From Eustoma russellianum (taxonomy: Eukaryota; Streptophyta; Magnoliopsida; Gentianales; Gentianaceae): a stretch of 64,000 nt of DNA. The translations under genes were made by a program, and so were the position numbers. The notes under the pieces were generated by a model that was not told the DNA's origin, ran no database searches, and saw only the letters and a program-made list of their open reading frames with translations. The first letter of the stretch is position 1. The number at the start of each line of letters is the position of its first letter. The stretch is taken from assembly GCA_036186865.1 (NCBI GenBank), contig AP025053.1:11155878-11219877 (forward strand), read 5' to 3'. This document shows positions 55,691-64,000 of this stretch, one piece after another.

Positions 55691-58093
55691 AGGTTCATAC
55701 TGGCCAGCTCATACACACACACGGTACCGGTGGGGAAGCGTTTTAAGAAAACAAAACGAAGTCATCCTTTTTGAAAAACGCTTTTCATCATTCCTTCACG
55801 TAAAATCCATATCATAAAATCATGCATGTGACGATGATGCAATGTATGACATGCAACGTGCAAACTCAACCACGGCATATGACACAAGAACGGGCATGTC
55901 TCGCTAACAATGCTGGAATTTTTCCAGCTTCGTATCATTCACTTATTTTAACGAATTCCTTGCTAAACTACTCGTGTTAAACTCATGTAACCACATCTAT
56001 TCATCCGTGACCATCATAAGCGAGTGTCATGCATGCATTGCGGACTTACGATGTCATTAAGAGACCCATTTACTCCTTTTTACGTATCCATGCAATCAAA
56101 ATTCTGAAATGACTATATTTTACTATAAAATTTATCGTGGTCAATCCTTTGATCTTTTTCCAGAAATTCCAACTCCCTAACCTCATAAACTCTTTGAGCT
56201 AACATCCTACCAATTTTTAGCCCAAGATCTATTCTTTAAGGCCTTTTTCCAGGCCATGCAAAGTGGGTCATAAATTCTGTTTACCCAGCCTAGTTCGATT
56301 TGACCAGTTTAAGTAGAAAATTTATTAAAAATAAACCACAACTTATTTTGAGGGAATTCCAGCTGTCGTTTCTTCTTCATTCATGAGGCTAATACCCTGC
56401 CGAAAATTAGTGGATTTGCATACCTCTAAGGTTCATTTTTAAGCTTCTAAACATATTGCTTAAGTTCTGTCCAGTACTCACTTTCCAGCAAGACCAAATC
56501 TTAGTAGGAAATTCATTAAAAATAAACCGTGTCTCTTTTTGAGGTGATTCCAACTCTCACTACTAACAAACACATAAAACTATCATCACACCAAAAATAA
56601 CCGAAATTGAAGGTCCCTAAGGTCCCTTTTCTGGCTTCGCAAGTCAGCCTAATTTCTAATCCAGCTCCAGAATTTTCAGTGGACATAAATTCTTCCTAAA
56701 TGTTCTTGGCTTACCCTTATTGTCACCATAAATGGTATCAGCCCTAAGATGAACACACCCACACACCACGTCAGCCCCATTTGCGGATGTTAGAGAGAAA
56801 ATGACCAAAATCGAAAGCATTTCAATCCTAACACGCACAAGATCAAGTCTTTCCCCCATTTTCTTGCTTTGTTATCATCTTACATGCAACTTCACCCCTT
56901 CTCCCCATATCCCTTCTACCGTGGCTACCTTCAACCCAAAAGAAGAAAGCTTTAACACATTCAAGCCTAGTTTAAGACATAAACATGCATAAAGTCATCA
57001 AAGAACTCATCTTTAGAACAAAGTGCTCTTCCTACACTCTCATGTGTATAAAGCAGAAAGCTTTTGGCTTAAAGCTTACCATTTCATCACTAAGATCAAA
57101 CCTTAAGTCTTTCTAGTCATTCATGCACACACTTTCACATTCAAACCATGAAGAGTATAGTGTACTTGCCTTGCTTGCCTACTCTTCTTGGATATGTGTC
57201 AAAGTTGAAGCCTTTCTCCTTCTCAAAGGAGGTGTGAGTTGTCCAACTTGGCTAGAGTTCTTGAAGGCTTGGAATCCTTGAGCCTAGTGACCATGAAGGT
57301 CACGGTTTTGGGACAAAGAAGAACACCCATGAGTTTCATCTTCATAAAATCATAAATGTCACTCTTAGGAGGTTGTGAATGCTTACCTAAGCTTACTTGG
57401 TCTTGGAAGAGTTCCCTTCTCCTTGGTGTGCACTTGGCCGTGAGTGGGGAGGGAAGAAGGGGATGGAAGAGGTTCCTTTTTAGCTTGAAATGTTTGAGTG
57501 TAAGTTGGAGGGAATTCTTTCCTTCTTTGCTATCCTAGCCGTGGGAAATAAGGGTGGGGGTTAGGGTTTGTGCTCTAGCTCTTTCAAGTTAATGCTTAAC
57601 CTTGGTTACCTTGGGTTAACCAGGGTTACTTTCCACTTACTAAGGTTACTTTTGGGTCAACCATGGTTTCTTTTTCCTAACCATGGTTTATTTTAGGGTT
57701 GGTTAGGTTACTTTTAATTATTAGCCACCTTCTCTTTAAATTGTGTTTTCCCTCCCCTCCTCTCTTTATGGTGGCCAGCGGTTGGGGTCTTAAATGACCC
57801 CAACTAGCCAATATATTTATTTTTTTTTCTTTTATTCCCTTCTTATTTATTCTTTTCTAGTAAATAAATATCAATATATTTATCTCATGCCAACTAATCA
57901 TCTTCCTTATTGGCTTGGGCCGAAAACCATAAAGCCATAAAACAATAGATCCTAGTCTTGTGAATATATATAGTGTCCTCACGCCTTACTTACAACAATT
58001 ACCAACTAAATTAACTCTAAGCACAACGTGCATGGCCACATATTAACTAATTCATCCTTAGGTACAAGAAGGGCTTGCAACAGGGTTACGACA

Positions 58094-58098
58094 CAAGA
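58094..58098 (+). other. Target site duplication of E3, right
   Basis: CAAGA directly after the LTR end ACGACA. Confidence 0.93.
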
Positions 58099-58290
58099 CA
58101 TGTTAAAGTGTTCTAGAAAATTCAAAATAGGGCTGATTATTATTTACCATATATGTGTAAATATTTTGTATTATTTGACAAAGATTGCTAAAATAAAATT
58201 TAAGCACATGTGTAGCCTCTCTATACACGCCTACTACATCCATGTTGGAGCCAAGGTGGAGCTTTTTTGACACTTCAATTGTTAGAGGAT
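58099..58290 (+). repeat. Sirevirus LTR, right part after E3
   Basis: CATGTTAAAGTGTTCTAGAAA continues the LTR interrupted at 46285 and aligns with 11560-11760. It ends near 58290, where gypsy LTR sequence starts. Confidence 0.83.
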
Positions 58291-59922
58291 ATGCCATTTA
58301 GTAAAAATTTCACTAAAAACAATCCCTAACTCCTTTTAATGAAATTCCAACTCACATATCTAATATACACATAAGACTAGTGTCATACCAAAAGTCAACT
58401 AAATTGAATGTCTCTAAGGTCTCTTTTCGGGTCTCACAAAACGGCCTAAAATCTGTCCTGCTCCAGTAAATTTCGTATTTTGTCACATTTCCTTCCTAAA
58501 TGGCCCTAACTTGCATTGTTTATCATAAGCCCTTTATTAAACTTCAAACTTACTCTTTTTAAGGGAAATTTACAGATTCAACATGCTATAAATATCATAT
58601 GCAAATCTCTTACAAAACAGTTTGTACACCATATACATCATCCTTTGGCCAAGCATACCACTTTCCCACTAAATCAATATTAGCAAAAAATTTTTGGTTC
58701 ATACGCACCCTAGTCACCAACAGCCTGTTTATATACATGCAAGGCAAAATAGTATATCCTCAAGGAACACGTTAAGCTTAACACACAAAAGCATAATCTT
58801 GTCTCCACCTTACCCCATACTTTATCACTTCATGCAAAACTACCCCTATTTCTTTTAACCCCTTCCACCGTATGCTCTATCCATGGAAAAGAAGGGATCT
58901 TTAGCATGTTCGTCTTGGATTATCACATAATAGTGCTTAAAATCAATAAAGAATCCACCTTTAAGCAAAAACTTACACATACACGCCATTTAACCCCTAG
59001 GCCGAAAGTTTCATGCATCAAGGCTTAGCATTTCACATCTAAAATTGAATCTTAAGGTTATCTAGTCATTCATGCAAGCACTTTCACGTTCAAGCCACAA
59101 AAAGTATAGTGTACTTGCCTTCATAGCCCTTGGATCTTGCTTGAACTTGTTGGTAGGAGAAGCATTCCCTCCCATCTTTTCTTATTACATACGGTGTATG
59201 GGTATTTGTTAGCCACTTCTTTAGTTTCATAATACAACTAGGATGAGGGTTAGATGGTCTTACCATTTGCATCTTGAACGGGTTGAGCAAAATCCACTCT
59301 TACTAAGGCACTACCCTTGTTTGGTGTCTTGAAAACCTTTGCCTAGAACCGTGAAGTTCACGGTTTTGTCAAAGAGGGTGATGACATATGAGCTTTATCC
59401 CTTAAAATGTAACTTACTAAAGATTATGGATGGTGGTCTTACCTAAACAAGCCTTGAAATTGGAGAGTTCTTGATCCTCCTTTGGCTCACCTTCCCGCCG
59501 GCTCCTTTGAGAGAAGGGGGAGAGATATTTCTTATGTTATGGAATAGTCTCTTGGAATGTCCCTACTTAATTAGATAGAAGTAAAGGTTTCTTGCAACAA
59601 AAAGAAAAATGGGGATTAACTCCTCCTTGGTTAAGCAACCGGCGGCTCCCTTCATGGGAGAGGGAAAAGCATCCTTTAAATGAAGATTTCTTTACACCCA
59701 ACTACATCATTCATTGAAGGTTTCTTAATGATCTTAGTTGCAAAGACTTACCTCATAAGGCCTTATGGCTGAAATATGCATATATACCCCATATATATAT
59801 TTTCCTCAAAGATGCATATATGTATATGTATGTATATATATTTATTTATCTCTTATCACAATCATTTAAGTGTACTTTTCATAAACATAAATTCATTAAG
59901 CTTCCCATTTTATACATATGGC

Positions 59923-59924
<2 letters not shown>
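58291..59924 (-). repeat. Gypsy LTR fragment (minus)
   Basis: Resembles LTR C from about 25850 to 27110: ~170-bp repeat relic, GCAAGT motif near 59108, a hairpin ACCGTGAA/TTCACGGT near 59350 and donor-like site at 59442. Both ends are truncated; the mini-exon part is absent. Confidence 0.82.

Positions 59925-59980
<56 letters not shown>
59925..59980. repeat. (AT)28 microsatellite
   Basis: Uninterrupted AT run of 56 bases at the junction of the gypsy LTR fragment and LINE. Confidence 0.97.
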
Positions 59981-59986
<6 letters not shown>

Positions 59987-61417
59987 GGTGCTTTCACTCA
60001 CTTGTCAAAGGCAAACATACACACCTTAGCATTCTACAGATTCGAAGCTCAACTGGCACTCTGCTAACAAATGCGGATGACATTATGACCTCTGCTATCG
60101 CGTTTTATACAGAGTTATTTGCTCGGGAAACAACACAAAATCATTCTGCTATCTTGTCTCACATCCATCAACTAATATCTGAGGAAGACAACCTCATGCT
60201 TACCCAGCATCCGTCGGAGTCAGAGGTAAAGGCGGCAGTGTGGTGTCTTGATCCTCATAGTGCAGCTGGACCGGATGGTTTTCATGGTAATTTCCACCGC
60301 TCATGCTGGTCTATAATACATTCTGATGTACTTAAAGCGGTGCAGGAGTTTTTCCTTGGGGTTCCACAACCTTCTGTTATGGCTAGTGCGCTAGTAACTT
60401 CGATTCCGAAAACAGAATCACCCCAAACATTTAGCGTCTTTCGTCCTATCTGTCTTACAAATTTTTTGAGTAAAGTCTGTACCCGTATTATCGTCACGCG
60501 ATTGGGGACACTATTACCAAGATTAATCTCGCCGGAGCAAACAGGCTTCCTTCCCGGTCATGATATTTCAACACAAGTTCTATTGGCACGGGAAATGGTT
60601 CATATGCTGGATAAAGGGGGATCTCAATTATGCTTGAAGTTGGACATGATGAAGGCATTCGATCGGGTAAGTTGGGAGTACCTGGAGCTATTATTGCGTA
60701 AATTCGGATTCTCGGATTTTTTCATTCGACTTGTCATCAATCATTTACGTGCCATGAAGTTTTCAGTTTTAATAAATGGGCAGCCATCGTCGTCGTTCCG
60801 TCTGTTTAGGAGAGTTAAGCAAGGTGATCCGCTGTCCCCATTGCTGTTTATCTTATCATCCGAGGGCTTCAGTAGAGGCTTAAAGTCGCATGTTGCATCA
60901 GGCCATAGCCAGTCTTTTCGGTTGGGCCGTATACCCTGTGCTATTTCACATTTGGCATATGCTGATGATTTAATTATTTTTCTGTGGGGGACACAGCATA
61001 ATCTCAGACGTTTTCATGCATTCTTGACTATGTATGAAACTGCATCGGGACAAAAGGTTAATTTTCAAAAAAGTAGTTTCATCCCTTCGGCCAACATTAC
61101 CCCACATCAGAATCGGACATACAAAGACATCCTTGGTATGCGACTTGCTTCTCTTCCTTTTCGATACCTGGGTTCATATCTTCATAAAGGTATTAATAGA
61201 TCGGTATATTGCTCTTCCCTGTTGCAACACATTGAGGACCGCCTGCAAGGTTGGCATGCCCGTCTACTCTCCCAGGCAGGACGTCTAGTGCTTCTGCGTT
61301 CAGTGATTGCTGCGCTTCCGCTTCATATTTTAGCAGCAGGAGGATTACCAAAGTCAGTCATCCGTATGGTCAACAGAAAGATGGCGTCTTTCTTTTGGGG
61401 AAATCAGCATCATTGGG
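59987..61417 (+). pseudogene. L1-type LINE reverse transcriptase, 5'-truncated
   Basis: Open for about 475 codons from RCFHSLVKGK through SAAGPDGFHGNFHRSCW, RPICLTNFLSKVCTRIIVTR, LKLDMMKAFDRVSWEYLELL, VKQGDPLSPLLFILSSEGF, catalytic AYADDLIIFLWG near 60958 and FRYLGSYLHKG to NQHHW. Same family as 1-2548 but without frameshifts. It begins at the (AT)n run (usual 5' truncation or recombination) and is cut at 61417 by a gypsy LTR, in the same HHWV motif region seen near 2300. Confidence 0.92.
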
Positions 61418-61739
61418 TGTAGCGCCCCGCACCCGGCCTCGTCCGGATACGGTGCACCCGCCGTACTTCACTGAGGAGAGTACGAGGCGTCATGCATAAC
61501 ATGTGAACATCCATAACATAAGTCGTGGACTCCCATGCTATCATTCAACATGGTAGTAAAATTTAGGCAGAATTAAAACTTTTCAAATCAAACATGCATC
61601 ACTAATTTACTGAGTTCCCAAAAGTAGTAGTACCCCAATCATAACATAACCAACAATCGAGAGAGTTTAAACATAGTCATAATACAAATCGTCTTGGCAG
61701 CACAAAAGTCCTTAGCTTAGCTCTCTTCATACTCCTCGC

Positions 61740-61798
61740 TTATAGATAAGGTACTCTCGGCTCGTCCTCGATCCATTCTATCTTGGCATTCTCCAGCT
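61740..61798 (-). CDS. Conserved LTR mini-exon (LTR G)
   Basis: Minus strand after TTTATTTTTCCCCAG: (E)LENAKIEWIEDEPRVPYL then TAA. The most diverged copy, yet 9 of the 12 core residues are kept, with two conservative changes (D to E, V to I just before the core) and P to L at the end. Confidence 0.55.
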
Positions 61799-61819
61799 CT
61801 GGGGAAAAATAAAGTGTGA

Positions 61820-61833
61820 GTGATAAAGATCAC
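61820..61833 (-). other. GYGAC-type hairpin (LTR G)
   Basis: Plus strand GTGAT-AAAG-ATCAC. A compensated A-T pair replaces the C-G pair of the other copies. Confidence 0.7.
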
Positions 61834-62201
61834 CCAGCAAGAATACAATAAACTAGCATGAAATACGTAAAGAATCATAACATGAATGTATTACCCCAAA
61901 AACCTCAAATAATCATAATTCATACCTGCTCTTGGATACTGTACTTACTTGACGTTCGGCTTAGGCATGTTTTAGGGAATGCTATACCATACCTGATCTT
62001 GGATCCTAAACTTACTTGGCATTCGTCTTAAGCATGTTATTAGGAAATGCTTTACCAACAATAACTTATAACCATTAATTGTGACATGCAACATGTGTTC
62101 ATGATCGTGAATTATGCAAGATGCAATGCATGATGTCATGTCATGTCATGTCAAAACATCATTTTGGTCCCATAAGGTAACATGTCGTAAAAACAGAGTG
62201 T

Positions 62202-62455
62202 CAGATCAATTAATCCCGGATCAGAGCGGGTCCAGAACAGATATCAGACAAATTAACCCCGGGCCTGAACGGGTCTAGAACAGATATCAGATCAATTAAC
62301 CCCGGATCTGAGCGGGTCCAGAACAGATATCAGATCAATTAACCCCGGATCTGAGCGGGTCCAGAACAGATATCAGATCAATTAACCCCGGATCTGAGTG
62401 GGTCCAGAACATATCATATCATCAGACCAATTAACCTTGAGTCTGGAGTCGGGTT
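62202..62455 (-). repeat. 43-bp hairpin subrepeat array (LTR G)
   Basis: Five units of CAGATCAATTAACCCCGGAT(CTG)... at 62202, 62245, 62288, 62331, 62374 and a degenerate sixth. Stems CAGATC/GATCTG (for example 62288/62305). The sixth has CAGAC(62423)/GTCTG(62441). Confidence 0.88.
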
Positions 62456-62869
62456 AGTCGCATGCTTGGCCGGCAAAGGAATCATGAAGCTTTCTTTAAA
62501 AACATGGGACCGTAAAAACTTTTCATGCATAACGAAAAGATAGTCGCTTGTAAAACTTGCTTGCATCATAAAATCCATGAAAATCAGTTTCATGATCTTG
62601 CATGATACATGCCGTGATATGAAATGCAAGCCATGACATGAATAATTGTATGCATTCCTTATAACATATCAACATACATGAATTTGGAAGCTAAATATTT
62701 CCAAGACTTTTGCTTCATATTCATAGGGCGGTTGAGCTAACCAATTAGGTCTATTTCCATAATTCTTTTGATACTAATACATTTGGTGGAATCTTAGATA
62801 CATGTCATAAAATTGCAGATTATTTCAATAACCGTAAAGGGACTTATTTACTTACTTTCCGAGCTGGTT

Positions 62870-63850
62870 TAGGTGCTAAAACTGAGCTGACAGATTTTAC
62901 TAAAAATTCAATTGCGGTGAATCCGTAATTCGTTTTCCAGAAATTCCAACTCGCCCAAGTCATAAACATATGGAACTAGTATCCTACCGAAATTTAGCCC
63001 ATTTTCATGTCTCTAAGTACCTTTTCTGAGGCTGGAAAATCGTTACTAATTTCAGGTTGGCTCCAGTAATTTCAGTTGAGCAGTTTTACCAAATAATTCA
63101 CTAAAAATAATCGAGAACTTATTTTACCAAGATTCCAGCTGGCGTGTCCCCTACACTCATAGGATTATTATCATGCCAAAAATCAGCTTTATTGGTCATC
63201 CACAAGGTCCCTTTTTAAGTCAGTGAAAAGAGGTCACTATTCTGCTCAGTTCCTGTTTTTCAGGTCTGACCAGTCTTACCAAATATTTTATTAACAATTA
63301 ACCATAGCTCATTTTACCAAAATTCCAGCTTCAGCTCTACTACACTCATGGGGCTAGGTTTGTGCCAAAAATCAGATTTATTGAAGGTTCACAGGGTCCT
63401 CTTTTAATACGTTGAAGTCAATGGTCAATTCTGCCCAGCTCCAGAATTTGTTACTGGAGTAGTTTTACCGCGTAATTTCTTAAAAAATAATCCTTAGCTT
63501 ATTTTGACAAAATTCCACCTCTCCCTTGTGCTACATTCATAAGGCTAACTTTGTACCAAAAATTAGCTTCATTGAAGATCTGTAAGGTCAGTTCTTAAAC
63601 CATCTAAAACGTCACTCTATTCTGTCTAGCTCCAGAATTTCCAGCCTGAGCAGTTTCACCAAAACATTTATTAAAAATAATCCATAACTTATTTTACCAC
63701 AATTCCAACTCTCACATTTGCTAAACACATAGGACTAACATCATACCAAAAACCAATTTGATAGCACGTCAGTAAGGTTCAGTTTAAGGTCACACATCTC
63801 ACTGTCCAATTTTGTCCAGCTCCAGTGGTTTGACATTTTACCCTCTTTTC
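62870..63850 (-). repeat. Diverged ~165-bp tandem repeats in LTR G
   Basis: About six copies of a block with AGTTTTACCAAA, TTAAAAATAATC, ACTTATTTTACCA, AATTCCA(A/G)CT, ACTCATAGG, CCAAAAATCAG, CTCCAG. The same block type occurs in LTR C and E3 LTRs. Confidence 0.78.
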
Positions 63851-64000
63851 ATGTCAAGTGACCACTAATTATCTTGTGCTTATGAAATAACTTATTAGTC
63901 ATCACATACAACTTTTTCCTATGAATGTCCCGATTTCATTCCTCTTTTTGAGTCCTCTTTGCACCATGTCAAAACAGTGGGTAGTTTGTTCACAACCACT

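Larger units (their letters stand above)
46286..58093 (-). mobile_element. Tekay-like gypsy element E3, near complete (11.8 kb)
   Basis: Two long LTRs, PPT, pol with chromodomain, gag and primer site on the minus strand, flanked by CAAGA on both sides. The LTRs look about 99% identical by eye apart from a ~130-bp extra unit, so insertion is recent. The coding region nonetheless has several one-base shifts. It is inserted in a Sirevirus 3' LTR. Confidence 0.95.
54759..58093 (-). repeat. 5' LTR of E3, 3335 bp
   Basis: Plus strand TGTGGCGCCCCGC to GTTACGACA; nearly identical to 46286-49755. Donor-like site at 57386. Confidence 0.94.
61418..64000 (-). repeat. Gypsy LTR G, continues past window
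   Basis: TGTAGCGCCCCGC start, a more diverged subfamily. It holds mini-exon, GYGAC hairpin, 43-bp hairpin array and ~165-bp diverged repeats. The 5 bp before it (TTGGG) are a candidate TSD. The donor region and LTR end lie outside. Confidence 0.88.

Noticed and set aside
59925..59980. (AT)n as LINE tail or centromere repeat
   Set aside because: It is at the 5' side of the LINE and only 56 bases; similar TA runs are normal in the gypsy LTR promoter zone (27222-27360).
62202..62455. CRISPR-like direct repeats
   Set aside because: Units are contiguous 43-bp tandem repeats without unique spacers, inside a plant LTR.

Overview
This window is plant nuclear DNA, almost certainly from an angiosperm with a large, repeat-rich genome. 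It is built from nested retrotransposons. The plant-type families seen are Tekay-like Ty3/gypsy chromoviruses with a C-terminal chromodomain, Sirevirus-like Ty1/copia elements with multiple polypurine tracts, other copia elements, and L1-type LINEs. Priming sites resemble the initiator tRNA-Met complement (TGGTATCAGAGC). There is no intact host gene, RNA gene or CRISPR array. The only likely host-gene remains are two minus-strand exons of an IST1-like (ESCRT-III related) gene at 20613-20703 and 30260-30411. The sequence alone does not show the species.

Layout. 1-2548: LINE ORF2. 2549-8959: 5'-truncated plus-strand gypsy element (E1) with a 3.5 kb 3' LTR. 8960-19255: Sirevirus material, namely a pol tail with LTR, then a gag-only element whose 3' LTR runs straight into another primer site and gag start. 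19256-20017: minus-strand copia gag with a 430-bp LTR. 20018-30411: IST1-like remnant split by a complete copia insertion (20767-30216, TSD TATTG), itself split by a minus-strand gypsy LTR (23834-28244) next to a 10-N gap. 30412-32493: a different copia leader and UBN2-type gag, cut by another gypsy LTR (32494-34226), which is cut by gypsy element E2 (34227 to a 100-N gap at 43977). 44077-46285 plus 58099-58290: a second gag-only Sirevirus copy, interrupted by a near-complete minus-strand gypsy element E3 (46286-58093, TSD CAAGA). 58291-59924: gypsy LTR fragment; then an (AT)28 run, a LINE RT fragment (59987-61417), and another gypsy LTR to the end.

The most interesting signal lies inside the very long gypsy LTRs. 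Seven LTR copies from at least four diverged subfamilies share the same layout: (a) an array of 43-48 bp subrepeats, many forming a hairpin with a conserved loop and covarying stem; (b) a short hairpin with compensatory changes (GTGAC/GTCAC, GCGAC/GTCGC, GTGAT/ATCAC); (c) a pyrimidine tract of variable length and CAG, like a splice acceptor; (d) a reading frame of about 19 codons ending in EWIDDEPRVPYP-stop, varying mostly at third codon positions and using all three stop codons. This looks like a selected, probably spliced, coding exon and structured RNA inside an LTR. Its 5' coding part and function were not found.

Other points of note are a gag-only Sirevirus family with a shared pol deletion, intron-like sequences inside gypsy polyproteins, and signs of collapsed assembly at both gaps.
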